Assembly (NCBI GenBank): GCA_964030785.1
Contig: OZ034969.1
Span: forward strand, 48,805,701 to 48,869,700
Origin: Siderastrea siderea
Lineage: Eukaryota > Cnidaria > Anthozoa > Scleractinia > Rhizangiidae
Direction: 5' to 3'
Length of the DNA stretch: 64,000 nt
The translations under genes and the position numbers were made by a program. The notes under the pieces were generated by a model that saw only the letters and a list, made by a program, of their open reading frames with translations, had not been told where the DNA came from and searched no databases. Below are positions 32,047-44,200 of the stretch, one piece after another. How positions within the stretch are numbered: the stretch's first letter is position 1; the number at the start of each line of letters is the position of its first letter.

Positions 32047-32516
32047 ATGTGTTTATTTTCTTCCTTTGTTTTTTGTTTACATGGTGGAAATGCATTTGCA
32101 GACAAAGTTGGTCGTCTTCTTGACCCCGAACTTCGGAGACTAGCATCATGCCTGCCTGCCCGTGCGGTTGAGGCCAAAGCTTCTTCTACCACAGAGCGGT
32201 ATTCAAGGGCTTTTCAGAAGTTCAGAGAATGGGCTTCCTGTCATCATGAGGTTACTCCTTTACCATCAGATGACATTTCAGTTGCTTTATATTTGGAATT
32301 TTTGTTTTGCATGCTTTTGCTGAGTTAGGTTATCCTAAGAGTATGTTTGGCTTGCATAGTCTTAGGGCTGGAGGTGCATCTGCTGCTGCTAATCCCGGTA
32401 TCAGCGATCGCTTATTTAAGCGTCACGGCAGATGGAAATCTGACAGCGCTAAGGACGGCTATGTCAAAGACAAACTTGATTCTCTGTTATCCGTTTCTCG
32501 TAGTTTAGGTTGTTAA
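32047..32516 (+). pseudogene. Tyrosine recombinase of the Ngaro-like element, internally deleted and frameshifted
   Basis: The first piece (about 32100-32303) encodes an N-terminal DNA-binding-type segment (LLDPELRRLASCLPARA, STTERYSRAFQKFREWA, DDISVALYLEFL). The second (about 32307-32516, another frame) encodes the C-terminal catalytic end: FGLHSLRAGGASAAAN with the H-x-x-R motif (32354-32365), RHGRWKSDSAKDGYV with the nucleophilic Tyr at 32460-32462, then a stop. The region between, which should carry the first catalytic Arg, is missing at about 32303-32306, and the join changes frame. Together they give about 150 residues, where the family has roughly 300 or more. A TTTGCAG just before the first piece could be a splice acceptor. 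Not functional as it stands. Confidence 0.85.
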
Positions 32517-32561
32517 GCATTAATTATTAGCTTTTCTCTTTCTTTATTTTTCGAACGCGAG

Positions 32562-32660
32562 CATCAATAAACGAGATGCTCGCCCCTAGAACTGTGTGGT
32601 GTGTTTATTGAAGATTAATTACAAAATGTTTTATACTCGTTTCACAGTGATTAGAGTATA
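32562..32660 (+). repeat. Split direct repeat B1
   Basis: 99 bp starting CATCAATAAACGAGATGC; repeated at 32917-33015. It contains an AATAAA that could act as the poly(A) signal of the element. Confidence 0.92.
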
Positions 32661-32828
32661 AATGTATTTTGTAATGTTTCGGTATGTAACTGAAGTATGC
32701 AGGAATGTATTCATAAGATTGTGTTAATGATTTAGTTGTTTATTAATCCTGTGGGATTCGTTTGGTTATTTAAGAGATTGTAAGTTATGCAGAAACCATT
32801 CGAAGGCATCTCTTTATACTTGCTTTTA
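32661..32828 (+). repeat. Split direct repeat A2
   Basis: Second copy of A1, directly joined to B1 at its left. It diverges from A1 after TTGCTTTTA. Confidence 0.93.
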
Positions 32829-32916
32829 ATTTGTGTAATCTACTGTACTGTTTTCTGTATATTTGTATACTTGTTAGCGTTCCGATTTGCAATTGTAACC
32901 TGTGTGTGCTCACGGA

Positions 32917-33015
32917 CATCAATAAACGAGATGCTCGCCCCTAGAACTGTGTGGTGTGTTTATTGAAGATTAATTACAAAATGTTTTATACTCGTTTCAC
33001 AGTGATTAGAGTATA
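32917..33015 (+). repeat. Split direct repeat B2, right end of the element
   Basis: Second copy of B1, ending GATTAGAGTATA. Flanking sequence then diverges. Confidence 0.92.
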
Positions 33016-34504
33016 ACTGACCCTTTTGATGAGAACTTCTTCTAGAGAAGACGGATTGAAAAGGGGTACGTCCTTGAACTTCAACGCGTTAGTTTGGCTG
33101 TAAAACGAATTTTCTTATCCTCTATGTCCTTAAAAAAAAAAAATAATAAATTGAAACCACTTATGAAAGTGATTCACAGATCAACAACCACATACGTGCA
33201 TAGAGTCATTTGCTTTTCTGCCTTCGTTACCGTAACAGATATTGAACGTTTTCGAAAGCATTATCAGTTATCTCACATTAGAAAAAGTATTTCCAATTCA
33301 CACCTAGCCAAGTGTTACATGTTAGTTATCTCAGAGACTATCAACTTGAAAGAAAATATGTGCTCTTCAGCGTAAACTTTCAAACATTTACAGATCTTGT
33401 TGCATCGTTCACACAAGCAAAGGTGTAGTTGTCAAAACAAGTTTGCAGTCTTGGCTGTACTGTATGAACGCACTATGACGGCTTTTAGCCAGTTGGACCA
33501 AAACCAATCGTGACTTGGTCTACATGCGTTTTCACACGCTTGGCAGTTTACACGCTACTGCTTAGGCCCAGTTCAGACGCCCTACCTCTCATGTGCTGAA
33601 CTACGGTATCCAAATCACCTTTTTCGACTGAATTCAATTAGGCAAGGTAAAATCTCAAAGTACGGCACAGCTTGCCGCTTAATACGACCTCGGGGCGAAA
33701 ATGAGAGGTACGGCGTCTGAACTGGGCCTTGAAGTTCTGAGTTTGGACAATAAACGTCATTTTTTTAAGATTGACTAAACGGAATTATTTTGATTGCCGT
33801 TTTCGTTTTAAAGAAGAACTTCCTCTATCGAAGGGAAGTCACCTTCTCTATTCACACTAATTCGGAAGTGAAATTACAATTTAAACCCGTTTTGTTCACG
33901 GCACGTTGTTGACCGACGCTTCCTGTGAAATAAATATGATTCAAAGTCTCGTGATACCAAAATATCAGCTCAGCCAAAGAAGATACAAACTTCTAATGTC
34001 TTAAGACAATTTTCTTGTGAGAATTAAACTAATGTCAACAGTAGTTGGTGTAGAAAAGATGCAAGTTCGGCCGTTCATCCTTTTGTCAGTGATTGACGAC
34101 TAAAGGTAGAAATAGAAATGCCAGGTCTCATTTTACCTCAACATTTTAAGCCCCAATATTGACCGGTATCTAACTTCCCCTTACAGTACCAATGCACAGT
34201 CAAACACTCAGGTTATGAGAAAGAAGGAAAAGATCGCCAGATGTATTGTCTTGATTTTGAAACAAATTCGTCCAGCTTGTACCATAACAAACATGTAGAG
34301 GGCAGAGAGGCCAATATGTATGTTGAGTGATTCCGAGGTTTTCGTTTCGATTTCTAACAGTGTTCGATTTTTGGACAATTTTAATTTCAGCGAGGACTTA
34401 AAAAAGTAATTTCATGAAAAGTCGCTAAATAACGTTGTCACTGAAAAATAGTAACCCTTAGGTATATTTCGGAACTTCTTGTTTCAAACAGTTTCTCTCA
34501 TGAG
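33016..34504. other. Intergenic/3' flank of NUP210
   Basis: Holds one MITE (33564-33729). On the minus strand an ATTAAA at about 34380-34385 is a weak candidate poly(A) signal for NUP210. No gene is supported. Confidence 0.45.
33564..33729. mobile_element. 166-bp MITE
   Basis: A perfect 18-bp TIR, AGGCCCAGTTCAGACGCC, extends to about 29 bp with one mismatch through TACCTCTCAT. The core is short and non-coding. Confidence 0.85.
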
Positions 34505-35269
34505 TTACTGTGTGACACTAAAGAGTCCCGGAGATTTGCTTGGAGAGACGCGGCCTAATGGAAGTGCACCACCAGGCGGGTGAGCAGGGTCCTCGGAGAG
34601 ATAAGTACGGCTGGCAGTCTTGGTACGTCTGTATGTTGTAAGCATTTCCCGGCGAGTGTCATCGTTTTCCTCAGGAATGGACCGGGCTGACGTATCACCA
34701 GCAGAATGGTACGCAGAATAGGCCCCTGACGAATAAGTGCCTCTTCCAGCGGAATAGGCCCCGGTGGATGACCCATAATATGCACCCTGGCCGTACGGGC
34801 TCCCATGGATTGGGGTCCCTCTGTAAGGGGTGTGAGATCTGGATCCGGGACTTGCCATGCCGCCATCAGGACCACCGCTCCTGAATCTGGGGCTACAGCA
34901 CAAGATAAGCGCAAGAATGAGCAAGCCAATAAAGATGGAGAAACCAATGATCCAGGCACTTGTATGGCCGAGAAGGGCTAGAATGAACCCTTGGAAGCTC
35001 TTGTCTGCTGGTGCACCTACTGGCGGTGGGCACTGTTGATTACTTTGAGCAGTGCCTGGCAACAGAATGGGCACGGCGCCCCCATAAGGAGCTGTGTAAG
35101 AAACATACACCAAAGCTCTTTGACCTGTCAACTTGCTTTTGAATTCTACCCACGCTTTCTTGAATGATTTAGGGTTATGTCCAAGCACTTCTAGCTCGTA
35201 TTCAGCTTGTCTGTCGTCCAACCGTGGTAGAATTGTATACTCCACCAAAGACACGTCCTGGGATCTCAC
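34505..35269 (-). CDS. NUP210: NUP210 window exon 21: transmembrane helix and pore-side tail
   Basis: 254 residues plus TAA at 34505-34507. After VRSQDVSLVEYTILPRLDDR comes the lumenal end, then a single transmembrane helix (TSAWIIGFSIFIGLLILALI then LCC). A tail of about 129 residues follows. It begins SPRFRSGG, contains repeated G/A-Y-S/Y/G words (GAYYGSSTGAYSAGRGTYSS), and ends in basic/Ser-Pro sequence (SPSKSPGLFSVTQ). The vertebrate tail is only about 58 residues. Confidence 0.93.
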   Translation of the reverse strand: MRSQDVSLVEYTILPRLDDRQAEYELEVLGHNPKSFKKAWVEFKSKLTGQRALVYVSYTAPYGGAVPILLPGTAQSNQQCPPPVGAPADKSFQGFILALLGHTSAWIIGFSIFIGLLILALILCCSPRFRSGGPDGGMASPGSRSHTPYRGTPIHGSPYGQGAYYGSSTGAYSAGRGTYSSGAYSAYHSAGDTSARSIPEENDDTRREMLTTYRRTKTASRTYLSEDPAHPPGGALPLGRVSPSKSPGLFSVTQ

Positions 35270-38200
35270 CTGATGTGAAAGGAATGCAGAGAATAAGAAT
35301 TCACATGCAAGACCACCAAATGACGCGAACATTGAAAGAAAACGTGGAAAGAAGAGCCGACACGCCCTCCCCCCCACCAAAGCGTCTTCCTCGGAATTTC
35401 TTACAGTGTGTGAACCATGTAACGCACGAACAGTTTCAGCGCTGTGCCACGCCACATCAGTAAACACCCACTGTAAAAAGCTTTAGATGCGGCCAAAAGA
35501 TAACTGTTAACATATTTCCCATCTACTGCAGTGGCACTGGACCTTAGGAAGAGGTACAAAAGGACATGACCAACCTTTCAAAACGAATACTCAAATGAAA
35601 AAGGCAAGGAACAAGAAGACCGGCCGACAAAGAAGAAAATATTTATGAAACGTCTGACAACAATACTCGAGCCTCTCTACCGTGCTGTCAGAATAATTTT
35701 TGTCTAGTTTCTTCCCATGTTCCTACGTTACTCAGCCGTCAGCCGTCAGCCGTCAACTGGTAATATGCTCACCCTAATCACGGATTAGCTTACTCTCGTT
35801 TTCAACAACCCTACCATCAAGGTCCTCCGCTTTTAGTGCCAAAAGGCGATGCTTTGACATACTTTGCTCTTTGGCATTGTTAGAAAGCACTTAGGTAAAG
35901 GATAGTATCAAAATGTTTTAAATTCTGTACCTCGAGGTTATTCAGCTGTTCATCTGTGCCCATAACAATGATCTTTGCTTTTCTTCTGTCAGCTGAAAGC
36001 TCCAGTTCTGTTTCACTCAGCACGAATGCAGGAACAAACGGCAAAGCTGCAGCCTCCGAAGAGATGGTACGTCCCTGAATCTCATCAAATACTCTGACGG
36101 TAAGAATCAGTTGAGCTGCACTAGAGCTCGCAGCCTGGATGGCATCTGCTGATACGTCTCTTGGAATCACATAACACATTGGTTTGCCCTTGATCAGACC
36201 AGGCTTTACTTCGAAGAAATCTTGCAAGTTGACATACTCTAAGAGACCATAGTCAGAGTTTAGAACGCATTGAAAGGGTATGGAATCTTCAAACAGCAGC
36301 ATTCCATCTCCGAAGCCAGACATCTTGGATGTCTCTTCCACAGAAAGGTGATCATGTCCCAAGCTGATGGGGATGATGTAACCCCGACCATCTGGCCGAG
36401 GAATGTTGGTGATGAGCAAGGAGTCATCCCTTGCGATGCGGATATACGTAAGACTCTCAACCTTAACTTCAGTCTGTGCGGAGTACAGTTCTGGGATCTT
36501 GTAATAGACAGTGGCTGTTCCCGCAGCCATTGCCATGGCAACACCAGTCGTTGCATTAATGCTGACAACTCGGCTGTTAGAAGATGACCATACACCACCA
36601 ACACCTTGGAAAAAGATAACGAGAAAACAAATATATATATTTTTAAATTTAAATTCTGAATAGTGTATGATAACTTGCCGTGTAATACAGCAACAACCCT
36701 CAAAATTATTGTTTTAACAGTACGATGTTTTCCTTTACATCATAGCTACTAGTTGCTGAGCACAACTAACGCATTACTTATGTCGCTTGCGTAGCAGTCG
36801 TTCCCATATGAATGGACGCTGCAAAAATCTGCTTTAACTACAACAACTACATCAGCAAAAACGACAGCCACAACAATACCATCAACTTTACTGTCAATTA
36901 TAATAGCCGAGAGAATGTTCCTTCTACTAATTGTGGACACCTAAAATGACAACAAAAGTAACCACGAGAAACAGCAAAAACTAAAACAACAGCTACAACA
37001 ACAGCAGCAACAACAACAACAACAAAACGTATTGGCGCTAATTTTTGATGCTTTTTGTCCTTCGAAGACGACTTGCACGGAGGTAACATCATCATGGGTC
37101 TTGCACACAGTACAGGTCATTTCATCTTGGTCTGAAGTAAATTCTAGCGTTACCTTCTGATACAACACTCGTGCTGAACTGCTGAACAGTTCCCAGTAAC
37201 AGTGTGGCCTTGGTAGGGGTCAGTCCATGTCCTATCCTTATGCGTATGTAGTCTGCTATGTTAGCAGCACTCGGATCCCAGACCTGAAAAACGCAAAACT
37301 GGTTGACACATCTCCTTCCTTATTTTAACCTTTAAGCCCCAACAGTAACAAACATCTAATTTCTCCTGACAATATCACTAGTTGATCAAACAAACAGGTC
37401 ATCAGAATAAAGGAAGTGATCACCAAAGACAAAATATCTTGATGTCTATTCAAATTCTCCCAACTAGTATCATACGAATTCGGGCTTACAAATGTTAATT
37501 TAGGGCGGTGTCATTTGGTACAACTCAGGAATAAGAAGACTTGGACAAGACGGTGAGTGTGTTCCTTTGGAAACCCTTCGTTCACAGAAAAAAAATAATA
37601 TTTATAATAAGCAGAAATGAATTCTTATGAGAGTTGATAATGTATATTCTGTCATTCCTAAACCGAAAGGAGAATTTCCAGAATAGCTTTAAAGGTAGCC
37701 TGCGTAGCGGGCGTAAACGGGGAAGGGGAAAGGAAGCGAGAATGTGGGAGAAAAACGGGGGGTCTGGGGGCTAGCCCTACCCCCAGTACCCCATTTTTCT
37801 CGCGCGTTCTCGCTCCCCGTTCCCCTTTCCCGTTTACGCCCGCTACGCAGGCTACTTTAAAGGCAACTTTATTTACACATCACAAATTCCTCCTCGGCTA
37901 AAATACAAAACCTATACTTAATTACCTAATGACATCGGTGATGCTGTTACTTAATCAAGAAGTAACTATACAAGGCCTAAAGATACTACGAATGTTGTTA
38001 ATTAGGAAGAAATTTAGAATTTCCATGCAAAAAAAAAAAAAGAAAAAAAAGAAAAGAAGCAAGAAAAAAGGAGTGCGCCTTCAGGCAATTTGTGGACAAC
38101 AGCATAATACCAAAATGCAGCCTCTAGCGTGATCAATAAACTTGATGCTTTTGAGATTCGTTGAGACACCGTGAGAATGACCACGATGAGGCAAACGCGA

Positions 38201-41200
38201 AAATGAACGACAAGATCATAGTGAAATACCAATAATAAGACACCCGCTAACCTTAAGAATGGCTTCCCCTAAGTTCATTGCTCGAGCACAGAATGTGCCA
38301 TTTTCAGGTCCAGGTACAACATGGACTGCATCAAACCTGTTGCAAAGAACATAATTAGATAAGATCATGAATAATTTATACAGGACATTTGATTTATTTT
38401 CCAATTAGCAGTCTTTCTTTCCGCTCAGGGAAAGTTGAGTGTAGTGAGCACCACAAAGGCAACTCGACACGCGCGTCACATTTCAACTCAGCAGGCGATT
38501 TTCACGCTCGTTCGCGTGTCCTTTTCGCTCGACTATCCCTGAGAGGAAAGAGAGATTGCGCACCCTCGGGAATTTGATTGCCAACATACTACCAGTAACT
38601 AATTAAAAGGGATAGAAATCACCCAATGTTGGAGGACGTGGCCTGATTTGACCCACACTTTGGGCCCCAGGTATCGGCGGGTAGCTGTTTAAGAAGAGTT
38701 TAATAATCCGATACCACCTTGAGACTTGTAACGTGATGGAAGTTAGTATCCATAGAGCGGCTTTCAGTTTAGAGATGCGAAACAAGAATCGAACGTACTA
38801 CCTAATTGTCCCCAAGAAGGAGAAAATGTGTGCAACTAATATAAGACAAGATCGGTTATGGTTCTCCTGTAAATACTTGTAAGAAAGTGAACTGAGCGAG
38901 TTTCCCTTAACCGATCTCATGGTGCGGCAAGGTAAAATCAGAAAACGCTTTAAAATTACGATAAATGTAATAGCAACTTGCCTGTTTAGTCTGTACTTGA
39001 GCGGAATACTGGCAACGGCAAATGTGCGACCAATATTGTCATGTAACGTCACAGCGAACAGCACGTTCATCCCAAGAGGGAAAGTTTGCAGCTTGTCTGA
39101 ATTTGCTCTGACAGGGGACTGACACGTGATTGCCAGTGACGAAACTGCTTTAACCTGAAAATATACGGTCAAGGTAAGGCACTGACAAGTGATGGCCAGA
39201 GATGAAAGTGCTTCAACCCGAGAATAATGTAAGTAACTAGCAAAAGCATTATGTGTAAAGCACAGGTCGGTAAGAGAGAAAGGGAATTTAAGAGCGAAGG
39301 GACCAACATGCTCTGGCGTACGTCCCCTGTGGCTCAGTTGTTAGGTCATTTGTGGCAGGGCATGGGTTTGACCCTGGTCGGGTACTCTTGACGAAAGTCA
39401 ATACAGCTTACCTTCAAACATCGCTGAGTTTCAACTTGCCATTTGCTTTCTTTGCTACCACACAGAAAACACCAATCCTAGCAGTTTGTATGACCTATGT
39501 CACACGGGCAGTACCACATGGCAGTGCCCTCTCTCACGAGGATTAAGGGAAGTAAACGACCCAGCCGGCTCGCCATAGGCATCCCCGTAATTCAGTTAGT
39601 TAGAGCATCCAGCCGGCGTGCAGCAGGGCATGGATTTGACTCTCATCGTGGACCCATAATTATTTCTCGAATTTTCATGCTAATGACAAACTTAACAAGT
39701 CTACCAACTACAATGGAACGCCAATATAACGAATTGCAAAGGGACTGGCAAAATGTGGTCGTTATAACGGGATTCGTTATATCGGGGGTTCTTTTTTATA
39801 CATTTTGCTAATACTGGGCTGAAGGATATCGTTCGTTATACCGGGTCTTCCTCATAAAGGGGTTCGTTACATCGGAGTTCCACACAGTATCCACACCACC
39901 AGATTCCCCTTGTGAAATAATAAGAAATGAACCGCAAAAGAGTAAAAGAATTGATACATGAAGAATGGGATTGATCCCCTGTTACCTCGACATGTACAAC
40001 AGCAGTTTGATTGATGCCAAACTCTTCATGGACAGTCACCAGTACAACGGCTGTGCCAGAGACTGACGTGGTGGACACGTGACCAGCTCTGCTGACAGAC
40101 ACAACTGAAGGACTACTGGACGCTGCATTGGGCTGAGAACAGTCGGTGATCAGCTCATATGTTATCCTTGCTGATCCATCCCTGCAGCAATTTAAACAAA
40201 GAATATCTTAACCTCACCGGGTAAAAAGGTGAGTCATTCAGTGCTCTAACTAGCCTTAAGCAAGAACAACAACAACATGATTTTGCCAATCGAAGATTAG
40301 CACCAGCACCGAACTCAAAGTCTGATGAAGATTCTCTGTGTTCTTCAGTTTTGAATTGAATAACTTCTATTTATTTCTTCAGTTTTGAATGGACCAATTT
40401 CCAGCTGACACTTTCGCAGTGAAATACACCGTCAAACAACAAAAACAAGCAAACGAAGAAAAAGCCTTGGTAAGCACTAATAGGCTTTCAAACAACCCAG
40501 GGCTGGGCATAAAACTCACTTGGCGTAAACTCTCTTATTTCTCTTCACCTATACAATGTTTACAGAAATTTGGTAAATCAACACAGGCTGCTTCAAAAAA
40601 TGAGGAGAAACTCTTAAAAAATGGGAGGATGGTTTTGACCTAGCCACAGGTAGAACTCAATCCTATCAAAGAAATGTTGTAAAGAAGGGTCTAGCAGCTA
40701 TTCCTGTTAACCCTTGAGTACACTATTATTTAGTCCACTGACGATGGTTTTGTGATCTTGTAAATGTACGAGAAATATATAGACGCAGTACATCTAATGC
40801 TGTTTCCAAACCATTTTTGTTGTTGTTGGCCACAACAACTCGTCAGAGCCTACAAATACACTTTGGTGGAGAGAAACAAAGTGGGAAAAAGGAGCACAAC
40901 ACCGGGACAGTAAAAGATGTTACAATGATAGTATTTGTGGCTTAATTGTCAGAGTAGTACTTTACAGACCTGTTTGTTCTAATTCTTGTGTTCACACTGT
41001 GAGGCAAAAGCAGAAATCCATCTGCAGGGAAGATCAACTGAAGTCTTTCATACACCTAACAACACCATACATACAACAATAATAAATAAAATAAATAAAT
41101 TTAAATAAATTCATGCGATAAAGTCACAGCATGATGACAAGCGGCTGTATCCGACTTACACCAAGCAAACAAACAAACACTGCTGCGGAAACATTGTTCC

Positions 41201-44200
41201 CCAGAATGTCTCTTGTGCACGCAAACGACTTAGAAACAATGTTTCTTTGCCAGGTGACCCAGCAACAAACATTTCACTGGAAGCAAACCTTAGCACATGC
41301 TCAATTTAGGAAACTGAGAGCCTGCGTCACCATAGAATCTAGTCAACATTGTTTCCTTGGCGCGCAAACGGGGAAACATTTGTTTGCGGAAACAAACTGT
41401 TTCTGAAAAGAATCAGCAACTTTTTTTGATCCTCGAAAACAAAAAAATGTTTTGTTCGGGGAAACATTCACAGAAACATATTTCCTCAACAATGTTTTCG
41501 TAACAATGTTTCCTCGTTTGCTGGGGCCTTTAGACTTGCATGTAATGGTCACATGCAAAGTTCACGGTATTAAACCATGTTGCTTTACGTGTCTTAGCAC
41601 GCTCTTTCTTGTCCGGATCCCCACATTCTTTACCAACAGTCCAAAGTTCTTTGAACTCTTGATTTAGAATTGTATATCTCCCTTGGAGTCAAATCAGAGA
41701 TGCTTACATGCAAGCAAAGTGGCACAGAAAGAACTACTTTACTCTTCTGCTGCAATAACTCTTAATTACGTTTCTTACCTCAAATGTGACATCATCTTGT
41801 AACAAGGCTTGCAGGTGAGCCTGCTGATATCTGTGGTCAGCGATCTCCATCCTGAGCCGTACTGTGGTTTGCCCTGGATTGATGCAATGCAGGTCCACGC
41901 GGAAGTCATTCTCACTCTCAACAGCCACTCCACTCTACAATTACAACAAGGAAACAGATCAGAGGAGGACAACGGAGTTAAAGGTGCTATGTCGCTTATT
42001 TCTGCCAGAGTCAATTATGGAGACATTTAAGGTGGTTCTAACTTTCGAGTCTGTGGATGAAATCCTATGGTGTGACCATTCAAATGAAACCTCTTCACCA
42101 GTACTTTCACATGGTACTAATTATATCTAAGTATTTTACGAAATGAAATTTGGGATTTGTCTTGAATTTTTTATTTTAGGCACTCTTGGGAGTAAAAGAG
42201 TTCAAAAGCTTTAAGACGTACTGTAATCGAAGTAAACCCAAACAAAATGGTTCAGTTTTGTTTATAATTGTAATTACTCCACTAGTTTTCGGAAACTATA
42301 ATTAATTTTGTGTCTGATCGCAGATGACAAGGACGAAAATCTAGAACAAAAATCCATTTTTCAAATCGGCATACTTTATCCCCACGGTATCAATGAACGC
42401 TTTTCATACAACTAATTCCATCTTTCCTTATTTCTTCTCCGAGCTTAAAATTTACCATCTTTCTTTATTTATCACCTACAGGGCACTTCGACATTCCTGA
42501 TCCTAGCAGTATGCAGGACGCGTGTCACCACGAACTCAGTAAATATGACCTATGCTTGCCACGAGTCTCCCAGTAGCTCAGTCTTTAGAGCGTCTGACCG
42601 GTGTTACGGAAGGTCATGGGTTTCGTTTCCCGTTGGGGACTCTGTAGCACCTCTCAAAAGCTTGTATTTTTATTGGACCGCTATATGTAGCAGCTCTATT
42701 GTTTTTACGCCTCGTTCTTTGTTTCTTTTGTTTGTTCTATTGTTTAGCGGACTAGTCGTGGAAGACCTTACGACAGCTGCTACATCGCCCGATTTTTTCT
42801 TTGTCCCACGCTCGCGACATGCTGAATATTCCATCTTTCCTTAATTTATTATTGTTTTTCATGTTGCCATGTTTCTACTAAGAACGTAGCTCCACCGCTG
42901 TCCGTATAAACCAAGTGCAACCCACAATTCTAATAATAATAATCTTTATTGAGGAAACTTTTTCACTTACATGTGGTTTTCGAAAAGGACCTGGCTCTGA
43001 CGAAGGGCTACCACTCGAAATGTCAGTTTCCAATCTCTTTACGGTGGCCAATTTACCTTATCAACTCAGATGATAAATCCAAAGTTTTTAGGATGAGCCC
43101 GATTTTTTTCAAGTTTCCCACATATGTTTCTTGTAAAAATTGCTAAAAACTGATTACCGTTTGTTCTCCCTTTGAGAAAATACATCGATATCTTTCTCTT
43201 GATATTTTAGGAGCATAACATGTATGATAAAAGAAACTAAGTTTTAATTTTAGAACAGTTTCAAACTAAAAACGTAAAATACCCATGACTTAGCCACTTT
43301 AATTATCTGGTTAGTGAACAACTTTTAGTCATTAAAATAACTTCCTGTTTTATAGAGCGATTCATTATACAGACGAGAGTGTTTTAGTGGAAAATAGACC
43401 ACTCGTAAAGATCATACGAAATTACATCTGGGACTCGAGTGGCGTATTTGCCATGTCCTCACTAGAGCGGATATCGATGGCGTCATTTCCCGCTTTTACA
43501 CTGTTGTTTTGTTTGTTCAAAAATACCTCTGTCTATATAATAAAAAGAAAATTACACGGTGGCTTGAAGATATGAATTTTGTTTTCTCGTGGTAAAAACA
43601 ATATTTTAGTCACTCGCTGCGCTCTTTTGTAAAATGTTGTTTTTATCACTCGAAAATAAAATTCATGTCTTTGCGCCGTCGTGCAATATCCTCTATTTTA
43701 TGCTACTTTTATTCAAATAATTGTGTTAAAGATGATATTAATGTTGTTACTGACAACAAAATTAAATGGTGAATTAATGGGGCTTCCCTTGTAACAATAA
43801 ACGGTCATATTTAATGTAAACTTGTTTGGCAATGTGCAAATATAGACTTACCAGAGCATACACAGACTTGACTTGACACACATCTGGATTGGTGGAACTC
43901 CAGTAGAACTTCAAACCAGGGACAGCATTAGCAAAGGTAAAAGGTGTTTCATCATTCAAACCAGTGGCGTACATGCTTATCTGTTACAATAACAAAAATA
44001 ACAGTTAGTGTGGGAAAAACTGCTTTGACAAGCAGCGAAATAAATACGTTTGACTCCCGGTAACTTGAGCCTCCCGATAACTCGAAGTGAATGATTTTTT
44101 TTCCTTCGGGCCATTTTCTTTACAATTTTACCCTTGATAACTCGAACCATTTTTGATTTCCCTTGAAGGTTCAAGGATTGGAGGACCCAGACACTCATTT

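Larger units (their letters stand above)
28871..33015 (+). mobile_element. Ngaro/DIRS-type tyrosine-recombinase retrotransposon with split direct repeats
   Basis: It has the A1-ORFs-B1-A2-B2 end structure typical of Ngaro/PAT-like elements. A1 (28871-29038) and A2 (32661-32828) are 168 bp and appear identical. B1 (32562-32660) and B2 (32917-33015) are 99 bp and appear identical. B1 abuts A2 directly, as needed for the circular-intermediate junction, and an 88-bp spacer separates A2 from B2. Between A1 and B1 lie a gag-like frame with a zinc knuckle, a long RT-RNase H frame, and two pieces of a tyrosine recombinase in different frames. There are no LTRs and no obvious target duplication. Identical repeats suggest recent insertion, yet the recombinase has lost its middle, so this copy could move only with help. 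Confidence 0.92.

Noticed and set aside
32303..32306. Intron instead of deletion in the recombinase
   Set aside because: No GT-AG pair joins the two pieces in frame with the missing core, and the core is absent from the element altogether.
28871..33015. Retrovirus or LTR retrotransposon
   Set aside because: Ends are split direct repeats (A1...B1A2B2), and the integrase position is taken by a tyrosine recombinase; no LTR, protease or DDE integrase was seen.
39324..39400. Functional tRNA gene
   Set aside because: A- and B-box-like words are present, but arms do not pair into a cloverleaf and the sequence belongs to a repeated SINE family.
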